Assembly (NCBI GenBank): GCA_040757775.1
Contig: JBFLWQ010000020.1
Coordinates: forward strand, 1-63,272
Origin: Thermodesulfobacteriota bacterium
GTDB taxonomy: Bacteria; Desulfobacterota; UBA8473
Direction: 5' to 3'
DNA length: 63,272 nt
Shown here: in pieces, positions 46,404 through 54,611 of the stretch
How positions within the stretch are numbered: the first letter of the stretch is position 1
How the letters are laid out: every line of letters begins with the position of its first letter
Made by a program: the position numbers and the translations under genes
The notes under the pieces: model-generated
What the model was told of the DNA's origin: nothing
What the model saw: the letters and a program-made list of their open reading frames with translations, nothing else
Databases searched by the model: none

Positions 46404-46798
46404 TTAATTTCCCCTTAGAAACTTCTAATCGTTATTTTTGAGAGACCTGCAAAAGTCTTTGCCTTATGCACTAAGTACTCTGGTTCATAAATTCGGTAAC
46501 GTATTTTCAGCTTCACTCCCACCCTGCCCTCTCCCTTCAAGGGGGAGGGTTTGGGTAGGGGGTGTGTAAATATTTTCCATAAATCTTAAAAGGTTGGAGG
46601 AAAAAGGTGTTTTTCCTTTAAAAGGGTTTTAGCACAAAATCTAAAAAGAGAGGAAAATCGCTCATGAAAGTAAAGATAAGTGTATCAGAGGTAGCTAGTA
46701 TTTTCAAGGAGATTCAGGAGTATTAGTATCCCTATTCAAAGCTCTCACCAATTTATCCTAGGAGAGAGCCATAAATAGGGTCAAGGAAAGCGTAATAT
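46404..46798. other. Intergenic region with a GC-rich hairpin
   Basis: A 395-bp gap. At about 46524-46550 a hairpin-forming stretch CCCTCTCCCTTCAAGGGGGAGGG resembles widespread repetitive elements. A 20-codon transposase-like relic lies at 46664-46726. No other gene is apparent. Confidence 0.5.
46664..46726 (+). pseudogene. Possible transposase N-terminal relic (20 codons)
   Basis: The frame reads MKVKISVSEVASIFKEIQEY and then stops. From memory, this resembles the start of IS256/mutator-type transposases (VKISVPEVV..LLKEIQ). GAGAGGA lies upstream. It is too short for certainty; nothing downstream continues the family. Confidence 0.3.
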
Positions 46799-47740
46799 TT
46801 ATTCACCGCTCACAATAGCAACTGTTGGATTCTGGCACCGTTGAAGCACCGTGGGACTAACCCCTCCCAGCAGCAAGTCTTTAATGGCAGAACGCCCCTT
46901 GCGACCCATGATGATCAGGTTGTAGTTCCCTTCCTCTGCCTCTCTAAGGATTTCCTCATATGGTATTCCTATCTCTACTCTGGTATCAATAAGTCCTTCC
47001 GAAATACCTGCTCTGAGAAAAACTGTCCGGGCATCTTCCAATATTCTCTGTGCCTCATCTTCATGGTCTACCCCTTCTTTAAGCCTTTCTATGTAAAGTG
47101 CCAGATTGATAACCTTCAGGAGGGTAATTTTAGTGATACCCTCTAACCGGCTGGACAGATAGACGGCATGTTCCACTCCCTTCATGGAGTAGGGTGAACC
47201 GTCAACAGGGATGAGTATCCTGGGGATGGGACATTTATTGTCCTCCAGAACTTTATGGCCAACTATATACACGGTCTGCCTGCTTGCCGTGTGAACCACC
47301 CCACTGGAGACACTGCCCAGAAAGAATCCCTTTATTTCTGAGAGCCCCCTCCTTGCCATGATAATGGTCGAGAAATTTTCTTTGTTGGCTAATTGCACGA
47401 TTTCCCGGGCAGGGTCCCCGTCTGCTACCTGCTTTTCGATCTCGACTTTGATGCCAGATTCTTTCAGGATCCTTTCCCCTTCTTCTAATAAAGGCTTGAC
47501 CTTTTCATTAAAGTACTGCTTCTGGAATGCCTCTGACTGCGTGAGGTCCATCGCCCAAAAGTCAATATACCCCAAGTGATGGGACATGTAGCCTCCGGCG
47601 GCTACATGAAACAGGGTAATACCTGAAAGGCTCTTACCCAGGGATGACCCTAACTGCCCGGCAAATTTTAAAGCCCGCCGGGAATTCTCACTTCCATCTA
47701 TTGGAAGAAGTATCTTTGTTGTTAAATTCTGTTGTTTCAT
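46799..47740 (-). CDS. Tandem universal stress protein
   Basis: A 313-residue protein with two UspA domains, about 8-155 and 170-312. Each opens with a KILLPIDGS or RILIPVDGS strand and has the ATP-binding type end GxxGxxGx(9)G(S): ARRGLSEIKGFFLGSVSSG in the first and GRKGRSAIKDLLLGGVSPT in the second. It lies 22 nt after a membrane transporter gene and is probably cotranscribed; Usp proteins are often adjuncts of transporters. Cytoplasmic. Confidence 0.94.
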   Translation of the reverse strand: MKQQNLTTKILLPIDGSENSRRALKFAGQLGSSLGKSLSGITLFHVAAGGYMSHHLGYIDFWAMDLTQSEAFQKQYFNEKVKPLLEEGERILKESGIKVEIEKQVADGDPAREIVQLANKENFSTIIMARRGLSEIKGFFLGSVSSGVVHTASRQTVYIVGHKVLEDNKCPIPRILIPVDGSPYSMKGVEHAVYLSSRLEGITKITLLKVINLALYIERLKEGVDHEDEAQRILEDARTVFLRAGISEGLIDTRVEIGIPYEEILREAEEGNYNLIIMGRKGRSAIKDLLLGGVSPTVLQRCQNPTVAIVSGE

Positions 47741-47761
47741 TGTGATTTCCTCTTTTAGTTG

Positions 47762-49507
47762 TTAATAAAAAATAAGTAACCATACATTAGCGATGGCAAC
47801 GCTGATGAGCATATAGGCAAAGGCATACTTCATGAAGGCAAAGAACTTTATCGGATAGCCTGCTGCCTCTGCAATACCAATGGTAACTACATTTGCACTT
47901 GCCCCGATCATCGTCCCATTTCCCCCTAAACACGCCCCCAGTGCCAGTGCCCACCATAGTACATTGGAATCTGCTGCCCCGGGAATTACCTTTGTCAGAT
48001 ATGCGGTAATGGGAAGCATTGTAGCAGTAAAGGGAATGTTGTCTACAAAGGCACTCATGATAGCTGATACCCACAGAATCAGACAGATGGCAGCAATCAG
48101 GTTGCCATGAGAGAGGTGTAATACCCAGTCTGCTATCAGGGCAAGCAGCCCTGTCTCCTCTACTGCACCTACCACGATGAAAAGGAAGATGAAGAAGAGA
48201 AGGGTCGTCCATTCAATATCCTTCTCGATAAGCTCTAACATCTTAACCTTTTTAGTCAATATGCCGTAAGTAAAGAGGAGACCGGCACCAAAGAGCGCCG
48301 GGATACTGACCTCCATATGCCAGTATCCATGGGTGACAAAGAAGGTGACCACCAGCCCCATAATAAATAATCCATATCCAAGGAGGGTCTTATCCGTGAT
48401 CTTGTACTCTTCCTTCAGGGAGGCAATTAACCCGTCAACATCCTTAACCTTGGCCTCAGCATAATCCTTGCCGTAAAAAAACTTGTTATAGATAACAAGA
48501 GCCACCATCGCTATGGCACATACTATCGTTAGGTTAGACACAAACTGCATGAATGTAAGCCCTGTATAGGAGCCGATCATGATATTAGGAGGGTCGCCTA
48601 TCAGGGTAGCAGTACCACCTACATTTGATGCCATAATACCTGGGATTAAGAGAGTCAGAGGTGAAATCTTCAAAACAAGGGCAATCTGAATAAGCACAGG
48701 GGTATAGAGAAGCATTGTCGTCACATTGTCTAAGAATGCCGATGTAATCGCAATAAAGACCATCGAAATAACGGAGAGGTTAAAGATATTACCCCTGGCA
48801 AGTTTAAAGGACATGTAGGCACACCACTGGAAGACACCTGTGTGCTTCAGGACACCGACGATGATCATCATCCCCATTAGCAGAAAGATCACATTCATAT
48901 CTATGGCATGAATTGCCCTTTCAAATGAGATAATCTGATAATCAGGGACAAGTGTCCCCACGGTATAGGTAACAAGAAGCATAACGGCTGCCCCTATCAT
49001 GGAGGCTATGGTTCTGTGTAGAAGTTCGAAAGAGATCGCAATATATGCAAGGAGAAAAATGACAGTTGCTATATAAAAGGCAGGTCCAAGGATTCGTAAC
49101 ATCTTCACGTCCCTTAGTGCATAAAAGCCCTGACCTTTCTGGGCAAGGTCTCCTTTATTTAATTCTACAACCGCTCTCCGATAGCTCGGTTTGGAGATTT
49201 CGAGTTGAATACGGGCTGAATCAATCTTATACCGGGGAAGTTTAAACTCAGCCTGATAGGTACCGTGAGAGGATGTCTCTGTCTCCTCCTTCCACTTATG
49301 CTCTACCATGACCTTCTGTGACTGCCCATCTACGATAACCCTGACATGTGCCTCCCTGACAGGCTCCTCATGAGAATCAACGACAGTGCCCGAGATAAAG
49401 AATCCATCAACTCCAACCGCTTCTTCAGAGGCAAAGGACCGGCTCCCAGAAAAGAGGCATAATGTCACTAAAACTACATGCAAAACTACGAGAATATGTT
49501 TTTTCAT
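47762..49507 (-). CDS. ArsB/NhaD-like ion transporter with N-terminal exported Ig-like domain
   Basis: About 581 residues from ATG 49507, which has AGGGGG 5 nt upstream; an in-frame start 12 codons earlier lacks support. A signal peptide (1-27) is followed by a carboxypeptidase-regulatory or transthyretin-like beta domain (about 35-130, GTVVDSHEEPVREAHVRV). Then come about 12 membrane helices of the ion-transporter superfamily (ArsB/NhaD/CitM), with two pseudo-symmetrical loops FLDNVTTMLLYTPV and AFVDNIPFTATMLP. Ion specificity is unclear: arsenite, Na+/H+ or dicarboxylate are options. The exported domain in front is unusual. Likely operon with the Usp gene. Confidence 0.88.
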   Translation of the reverse strand: MKKHILVVLHVVLVTLCLFSGSRSFASEEAVGVDGFFISGTVVDSHEEPVREAHVRVIVDGQSQKVMVEHKWKEETETSSHGTYQAEFKLPRYKIDSARIQLEISKPSYRRAVVELNKGDLAQKGQGFYALRDVKMLRILGPAFYIATVIFLLAYIAISFELLHRTIASMIGAAVMLLVTYTVGTLVPDYQIISFERAIHAIDMNVIFLLMGMMIIVGVLKHTGVFQWCAYMSFKLARGNIFNLSVISMVFIAITSAFLDNVTTMLLYTPVLIQIALVLKISPLTLLIPGIMASNVGGTATLIGDPPNIMIGSYTGLTFMQFVSNLTIVCAIAMVALVIYNKFFYGKDYAEAKVKDVDGLIASLKEEYKITDKTLLGYGLFIMGLVVTFFVTHGYWHMEVSIPALFGAGLLFTYGILTKKVKMLELIEKDIEWTTLLFFIFLFIVVGAVEETGLLALIADWVLHLSHGNLIAAICLILWVSAIMSAFVDNIPFTATMLPITAYLTKVIPGAADSNVLWWALALGACLGGNGTMIGASANVVTIGIAEAAGYPIKFFAFMKYAFAYMLISVAIANVWLLIFY

Positions 49508-49636
49508 AGAATCCCCCTGGTATAAATCTTGACCTCTAAGCAAGAGGTGTTATATTTAAGTGTGATAACTTTAAAGTTTCAAGTCTATTTGTCAAATCTA
49601 ATTTAAGTTGAATTTATCAATAGTTAATCCTGTTTA

Positions 49637-50425
49637 TTAATAAACAACTTTAATCTCGCTTCCCTTATTCACCTTGAGCTTTTCTTGAGCATTTCGACCT
49701 CTTACAGATATCTCCAGGTAGCCAGAGCTTCCAAAAAGGGCAAGAGCCTGTTCTTCTTTCGCCTCAGAATACGACTCTTTAATATCCCCTAATACCTCCC
49801 CGGCAATAGATATCTCATACATCCCCTTTCCTACCAACTCTCTGAATAAAACCTCAGGTATATTGGATATAAGATTACCAAACCTATCTACATGAAGCAC
49901 TACTCCCTTGATTATGCCTTTTTCTGTCTCAGGTTCCGGTATATCAAACCTTACAACATCATTGCAGATTTCCCCAAATTCCTCAAAAGGAGCCCCCTTA
50001 GACAGGTATGCAGCGGCTGGTGCGAATATGTCACGACCATGAAAGGTGTTGCTTATATATGGAAGAAAGTATTTCTTGTTCGTCAACTCAACAACCTTTT
50101 TTATCTTTTCAGACTCATATATAAAGGTAAAAACGCCGTTATCAGGACCGATGAAAAAATGGTTGCCAGCCTCTATAATAATTGCCCTCCTCTTGCTCCC
50201 AACCCCCGGGTCAACTACAACCAGATGGATTGACTTATCTGGAAAATACCTGTATGAGTTTTTCAAGATAAAGCCTGCCTCGAAAATATCCTGAGGTGAT
50301 ATATCATGGGTAATATCAACCAACCTCACCAAAGGGTTTATCTTTAAAATTACCCCTTTCATCGTACCTACGTAGCCATCCCTGGTCCCGAAATCTGTTA
50401 TAAGGGTAATAACCCCTCTGTCCAT
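49637..50425 (-). CDS. SAM hydrolase / DUF62 family (adenosine-forming)
   Basis: A 262-residue member of the fluorinase/chlorinase fold family whose common bacterial forms hydrolyse S-adenosylmethionine to adenosine and methionine. Signatures: LITDFGTRDGYVG at the N-terminus, the Asp-Arg-His triad region with VVVDPGVGS and FHGRDIFAPAAA, and HVDRFGNLISN in the C-terminal domain. Length is typical. It precedes a HAD hydrolase gene pair on the same strand. Confidence 0.93.
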   Translation of the reverse strand: MDRGVITLITDFGTRDGYVGTMKGVILKINPLVRLVDITHDISPQDIFEAGFILKNSYRYFPDKSIHLVVVDPGVGSKRRAIIIEAGNHFFIGPDNGVFTFIYESEKIKKVVELTNKKYFLPYISNTFHGRDIFAPAAAYLSKGAPFEEFGEICNDVVRFDIPEPETEKGIIKGVVLHVDRFGNLISNIPEVLFRELVGKGMYEISIAGEVLGDIKESYSEAKEEQALALFGSSGYLEISVRGRNAQEKLKVNKGSEIKVVY

Positions 50426-50435
50426 CTCTTTAAAC

Positions 50436-51071
50436 CTAATGGCTTAACCCTATCTCGCCAAGCACCCTATCCATGCCAAATATATCTTCAATTATAAAGT
50501 CCGCACCAGCAGTATCTTCTTTTCCAACAAGAACTGTTGTCATGCCCAGTTTTTTAGCAGGAAGCAGATTCTTAGTCAAATCCTCCACTATCAAACAATC
50601 CCTACCCTCTACTCCTAAAGCATCCAACACCTTCTTATATGACCAGAGATTGGGTTTTGCCAGATAACCCATAAATTTAATGTCAAATATTTGAGAGAAA
50701 TATTTGTCTACCCCCAGGATTTTTAAGACCCTTATAGCATAGCTGAAAGATCCATTGGTAAAGATAACCTTATCTAATACTATACGTTCCAGTAGTTTGC
50801 GCAACTCAAAATTAGTTGACAACAGCTCTTCTAAAGCTATGTCATGGACATAATGGAGGTATTGATCCGGGTCCACCTTATGATGAATGATTAGCCCTCC
50901 AAGGGTAGTACCATATTGATCCATGTATTTCAATCGAAGGTTCTCTACCAGATCATAACCTATACCCAACTTTATCCTCATATAGTCGTTTATTCTTTGA
51001 TCTACTAATTTGAACAGCCCCAGTTCTTTTGGGTACAGGGTATTATCAAGATCGAAGATTACGTACTTCAT
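50436..51071 (-). CDS. HAD family hydrolase (pyrimidine 5'-nucleotidase-like)
   Basis: A 211-residue HAD-superfamily phosphatase. Motif I is FDLDNTLYPKE, motif II is IFTNGS, and motif III/IV is KPNLWSYKKVLD followed by IVEDLTKN. The YPKELGLF/RINDYM pattern matches the SDT1/Phm8-type pyrimidine nucleotidase group. It converts a nucleoside monophosphate or other phosphate ester to product; substrate unproved. Located 10 nt after the second HAD-linked unit and directly before the SAM hydrolase, suggesting a joint salvage operon. Confidence 0.9.
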   Translation of the reverse strand: MKYVIFDLDNTLYPKELGLFKLVDQRINDYMRIKLGIGYDLVENLRLKYMDQYGTTLGGLIIHHKVDPDQYLHYVHDIALEELLSTNFELRKLLERIVLDKVIFTNGSFSYAIRVLKILGVDKYFSQIFDIKFMGYLAKPNLWSYKKVLDALGVEGRDCLIVEDLTKNLLPAKKLGMTTVLVGKEDTAGADFIIEDIFGMDRVLGEIGLSH

Positions 51072-51146
51072 AAAAAATACATCTTATTATTATAAAAAAG
51101 CCTCTTGCAGAGGCTAGCGTCACAGACCAGATAAACAATTGTACTG

Positions 51147-51755
51147 TCAAGAACAATCCACCCCTAGTTCTTTCAACCCTTTTATCAATTGTCCTATCGA
51201 TCTGTAAACAATACTGTTAATGCCCAGAGCTTCGGCTGCCCTGCAAAACTCTTCTCTGTCATCTATATACACACAGTCTTCCGGGGACGAGCCTGCCCTT
51301 TTCAATGCCTCTCTAAATATTTCTTTATGGGGCTTCGAATACCCGATCCTATATGACAGAACAAGGTCATCAAACAGCTCTATTACTTTGAAATTCTCTC
51401 TTATAAAATCAAAGTGCAGCTCATTCGTATTAGAAACCAATATCAGGTAGTAACCATTATTTTTTAATGCCGACAATACTGTCGCAACAGAGTCATTTAA
51501 AGAAAAGATGTCTGACCAGACACTCTTAAACATATCATAAGAAATATTAATATCGAACCTTCTCAATACCCACTGGAATAAATCTCCTGATTTAACCTTG
51601 CCCTTATCGTACAGCTCAAATATTTCTGAGTTAAAACCAAGTTGATATACATCATTGCTGGAGTATTTTGAATATCTGGCTATCCCCTCACAGATCAACA
51701 TATGATCAAAACTAAGGACGACATTACCTAAATCAAATATAACGGTCTTTATCAT
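51147..51755 (-). CDS. HAD-IA family hydrolase
   Basis: A 202-residue HAD phosphatase with motif I FDLGNVVLSFD, motif II LVSNTNELHF, motif III GYSKPHKEIF and motif IV YIDDREEF. The first Asp of motif I pairs with Gly in place of the second Asp (DLG), as in YihX/epoxide hydrolase-like HADs that act on sugar phosphates. Substrate unknown. It lies downstream of the small basic-protein gene and upstream of the SDT1-like HAD gene on the same strand. Confidence 0.9.
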   Translation of the reverse strand: MIKTVIFDLGNVVLSFDHMLICEGIARYSKYSSNDVYQLGFNSEIFELYDKGKVKSGDLFQWVLRRFDINISYDMFKSVWSDIFSLNDSVATVLSALKNNGYYLILVSNTNELHFDFIRENFKVIELFDDLVLSYRIGYSKPHKEIFREALKRAGSSPEDCVYIDDREEFCRAAEALGINSIVYRSIGQLIKGLKELGVDCS

Positions 51756-51760
51756 TTAAT

Positions 51761-51868
51761 TTACTTATTCTTTGTCTTCTGCCTGTTTACACGTCGGGAT
51801 AATCTGGCAATTCTGTTTTTCCTCCGATTTCTATCTTTAACTTTAGCCATATGTCTTGATTTTGACAT
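51761..51868 (-). CDS. 35-residue highly basic protein
   Basis: A short frame that nonetheless has a strong GGAGG site 10 nt before its ATG at 51868. It encodes 35 residues, of which about half are Lys or Arg (MAKVKDRNRRKNRIARLSRR at the centre). Such sequences are typical of small ribosome- or RNA-associated proteins (bTHX, bS22 or mS38-like), but I cannot place it in a named family. It ends 5 nt before the HAD start codon and is likely the first gene of that operon. Confidence 0.6.
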   Translation of the reverse strand: MSKSRHMAKVKDRNRRKNRIARLSRRVNRQKTKNK

Positions 51869-51930
51869 AATCTTGCAACCCTCCTGTATATCGCTTTTTG
51901 GTTTCTAACAATTATTCAATCTTAACAACT

Positions 51931-52066
51931 TTGATGAACTCGTAAAAAGTCATAAAACCATCACTCCCGTGAAAACGGGAGTCCAGAACTAATTGATTTT
52001 ACTGGATTCCCGCTTCCGCGGGAATGACAAGAAAGGTGTCTTTGGCACTTTTTACGAGACCATCAA
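51931..52066. mobile_element. MITE-like element, copy B (inverted relative to copy A)
   Basis: Terminal inverted repeats TTGATGAACTCGTAAAAAGT (left) and ACTTTTTACGAGACCATCAA (right) match at 18 of 20 positions. The 136-bp element is nearly identical, in reverse orientation, to 33964-34098 and has the same two internal hairpins. It has no coding capacity. Confidence 0.8.
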
Positions 52067-52095
52067 CTTTGTAAAAGTCCCAAAAGACACCTCCA

Positions 52096-52174
52096 GTAAT
52101 TCCGAACGAATGTGAGGAATCTTAACATGCTAATTTTATTAATCATTAAGATTTCTCGGATTGCTCGAAATGAC
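52096..52174. repeat. REP-like inverted-repeat element
   Basis: GTAATTCCGA (52096-52105) and TCGAAATGAC (52165-52174) flank GAGGAATCTT...AAGATTTCTC, a nested inverted repeat. Same loose family as the elements at 22478 and 38019. Confidence 0.55.
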
Positions 52175-52411
52175 AAAAAAGAGAATTGTGATATAGTCTC
52201 TTCGCGGGAATTACGAGTTTTTACTGGATCATTCGTGCCATTATTTTGCATATTTCTTCAGAAAAGGCAAGATAATTTCTCGCAATTAATTTTTTTCTTG
52301 TACATGATGTAACGTATGCTATAGTTACAAGTATAAGTGTCTTGCCCTTGCCAAGACCCACATATCAGATATGCTAAAATCGTTGAAAGAACATAATCAG
52401 ATGGAGTGTAA

Positions 52412-52750
52412 TTGAATACATATCGCCCTTGGGGATTTTATCAAATCCTGTCCGACATGCCTGACCACAAAATAAAGAGGATAACTGTTTATCCTAGCCA
52501 ACGCTTGAGTTATCAGCGCCACTTTCATCGCTCCGAACACTGGTATGTTTTAAAGGGATGCGCCATATTGACGAAAAACGGCAAGGAAATTGAATTGACA
52601 ACTGGCATGTCCATAGACGTGCCATCAGGATCATGGCACAGGATCAAAAACCACGGTGAAGATAACCTGGTTTTTATCGAGGTTCAAACAGGAGACTACA
52701 TCGGCGAGGACGACATCGAGAGATCGGAGGACGATTATGGCAGGGTCTAA
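52412..52750 (+). CDS. Cupin-domain phosphomannose isomerase-like protein
   Basis: A 112-residue single cupin like the C-terminal isomerase domain of type II mannose-6-phosphate isomerase/ManC. It shows RPWGFYQIL, metal-binding histidines in YQRHFHRSEHW and the second cupin motif in VPSGSWHRIKN, then VFIEVQTGDYIGEDDIERSEDDYGR, the signature of this group. Start is TTG with GGAG upstream. Without the guanylyltransferase domain it may isomerise mannose-6-phosphate alone. It stands between repeat elements, apart from any operon. Confidence 0.87.
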   Translation: MNTYRPWGFYQILSDMPDHKIKRITVYPSQRLSYQRHFHRSEHWYVLKGCAILTKNGKEIELTTGMSIDVPSGSWHRIKNHGEDNLVFIEVQTGDYIGEDDIERSEDDYGRV

Positions 52751-52771
52751 GCTATTCTTTTAGTTTTCTGG

Positions 52772-52814
52772 ATTCCTGCGCTTGCCCCGTACTTGATACG
52801 GGATTCGCAGGAAT
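52772..52814. repeat. Inverted-repeat hairpin element
   Basis: ATTCCTGCG (52772-52780) and CGCAGGAAT (52806-52814) are perfect 9-bp arms around an inner hairpin CCCGTA-CTTGA-TACGGG. It lies between the convergent cupin and greA genes and could serve as a bidirectional terminator as well as a repeat. Confidence 0.6.
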
Positions 52815-52864
52815 GACTATTGAAACCCTGTAGCAAGTATCAAGTTAAAAAAGGAGAGACAAGT

Positions 52865-53335
52865 TCAATTAATCCCCAAGATAGTATACTCTTTTATCCC
52901 TGCGGGGACTTTAATCTTAACCAATGCTCCTACTTCCTTTCCAATAAGTGCCCTGGCTATTGGAGAGTGAACAGAGATTTTCCTCTGTCGTGGATCAGCC
53001 TCATCAGCCCCTACTATCTGGTAATTCAATTCATTCCCGTCGTTTTCATCTCTAAGGTGGACTACTGTACCAAATACAACCCTGTTTGTATCATTTTCAT
53101 TGGTATCAATCACCTCAGCCCGGGAAAGTTTGTCTTCTATCTCCCGGATTCTACCTTCAATCAAAGACTGCTTTTCTTTTGCTGCGTCATACTCTGCATT
53201 TTCAGATAGGTCACCATGCTCTCTGGCTATTGCAATTTCGTTAATAATCTTGGGCCTTTCTTTAGCCTTTAATCGACGCAGTTCTCTTGTTAATGATTCG
53301 TGTCCTTCCCTGGTCATGGGAACTTTTCCACTCAT
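52865..53335 (-). CDS. greA: Transcription elongation factor GreA
   Basis: A 156-residue GreA with the N-terminal coiled coil (LTRELRRLKAKERP, then the tip DLSENAEYDAAKEKQ with the acidic Asp/Glu pair) and a C-terminal FKBP-like domain ending VKIKVPAGIKEYTILGI. It rescues backtracked RNA polymerase by promoting RNA cleavage. Its start overlaps the sir2 stop by 4 nt, so translation is probably coupled. Confidence 0.97.
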   Translation of the reverse strand: MSGKVPMTREGHESLTRELRRLKAKERPKIINEIAIAREHGDLSENAEYDAAKEKQSLIEGRIREIEDKLSRAEVIDTNENDTNRVVFGTVVHLRDENDGNELNYQIVGADEADPRQRKISVHSPIARALIGKEVGALVKIKVPAGIKEYTILGIN

Positions 53336-54123
53336 GTGTTGCTCCCCCTCACCCTTTCCATCACTTTTAACATGGTGTTCCCTGCACCCTCATAAATACG
53401 AATGTGGGAAGCCCTATCCATATGAGTAGGTTCTCGGTTGATTATCACGAGTTTTGCACCAGCATTAACTGCATAGGTAGGCATGTATGCCGCTGGATAA
53501 ACAACCAGCGAAGAACCAATAACAATGAAAAGATCACACTTAGTTGAACGAGTTGTAGCTTCGTTTAATTCCCTGTAAGGAAGCGTTTCTCCAAAGAACA
53601 CTGCATCGGGTTTTAGAATCCCTCCACATTTTTCACACCCCGGGTCATCTACCCCCTGCTTTACCCTATTTATAACATCTTCCAGAGGGTATCGTTTACT
53701 ACAGCCAAGACAGATCGCACGCACCATATTACCATGAAGCTGGAATACCTTGTCTTCAGAATTGCCGGCTTTTTGATGTAATCCATCTACGTTTTGTGTA
53801 ATGACACAGTCCAATTTACCCATCTTCTCTAATTCGGCAATTGCGTAATGGGCAGGATTAGGGTTAGTATCAGCCATCAGACCGCTCTCCTCAAGCATCC
53901 CGTACATCTTCTTTCTTGCCTCTTTGCTGCTAACGAATTTTTGATAGGTAAAATCTTCCGGGTCATATTTCGTCCAGATACCATCAGGGCTTCTGAAATC
54001 AGGGATACCAGATTCAGTACTCACCCCAGCCCCTGTGAAGACAACAATCCTCTTAGACTTAATGATCAAATCTGCCAACTGGCCTATGAGTAATTCCATG
54101 TTTGAATCTTCTTTCATCGCCAT
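53332..54123 (-). CDS. SIR2-family NAD-dependent protein deacylase
   Basis: A 263-residue sirtuin. The NAD-binding motif GAGVSTESGIPDFRS lies near residue 35, TQNVDGLHQKAG supplies the catalytic region, the active-site His is in LHGNMV, and a zinc site is formed by CLGC and CEKCGG. GSSLVVYPAA completes the Rossmann fold. It removes acetyl or other acyl groups from lysines and, in acyl-CoA-rich organisms, often controls acyl-CoA synthetases. AAGGAG precedes the ATG. Cytoplasmic; cotranscribed with greA. Confidence 0.95.
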   Translation of the reverse strand: MAMKEDSNMELLIGQLADLIIKSKRIVVFTGAGVSTESGIPDFRSPDGIWTKYDPEDFTYQKFVSSKEARKKMYGMLEESGLMADTNPNPAHYAIAELEKMGKLDCVITQNVDGLHQKAGNSEDKVFQLHGNMVRAICLGCSKRYPLEDVINRVKQGVDDPGCEKCGGILKPDAVFFGETLPYRELNEATTRSTKCDLFIVIGSSLVVYPAAYMPTYAVNAGAKLVIINREPTHMDRASHIRIYEGAGNTMLKVMERVRGSNT

Positions 54124-54183
54124 GTCTACTCCTTTTTTATATTTTTAGTGCCAATTTCCCCTCTTCAGTCTGACGTCTGAAGT

Positions 54184-54597
54184 CTATAGTCTTAATGTCT
54201 GAGTTATATTAGCCTTAATGTACTCTATCATTGGGCCAGTCAATGTCCCGGCTGTAAATACCTCATTTACCCCCATCTCTTTAAGTACAGGGATATCCTC
54301 CAGGGGTATAACCCCTCCAATTATAAATAAAACACCATCCATTCTTTTCTCTCTAAGCAATTTCATTATCCTTGGAGTAAAGGTAATATGTTCCCCGGAG
54401 AGGCAACTCAACCCAATGACATCAACATCTTCCTCTATAGCAGCCCTCACTATCTTCTCAGGGGTTTGAAACATTCCTAAGTAAACAACCTCCATTCCAG
54501 CCTCTTTAAGAAGGGATGAAACCACTTTTGCTCCCCTATCATGACCATCCAGACCAACCTTTGTAATTAAGACCTTTATCTTACGTTCCGATTCCAT
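54184..54597 (-). CDS. B12-binding domain protein without adjacent mutase
   Basis: A 137-residue cobalamin domain with the canonical TKVGLDGHDRG, GLSCLSG and IIGGVIP motifs. All three base-off residues are present. No large subunit is next to it; instead it lies between ybeY and sir2 in a housekeeping run. It might serve one of the mutases in this window or another elsewhere, or act as a sensor. Third such subunit in the window. Confidence 0.9.
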   Translation of the reverse strand: MESERKIKVLITKVGLDGHDRGAKVVSSLLKEAGMEVVYLGMFQTPEKIVRAAIEEDVDVIGLSCLSGEHITFTPRIMKLLREKRMDGVLFIIGGVIPLEDIPVLKEMGVNEVFTAGTLTGPMIEYIKANITQTLRL

Positions 54598-54611
54598 GCT
54601 AAGTTCCTTTT

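Larger units (their letters stand above)
51869..52411. other. Intergenic region with MITE-like and REP-like elements
   Basis: A 543-bp gap holding MITE-like copy B (51931-52066) and a REP-like element (52096-52174). The rest is AT-rich with no credible gene. The next gene starts at TTG 52412. Confidence 0.6.
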
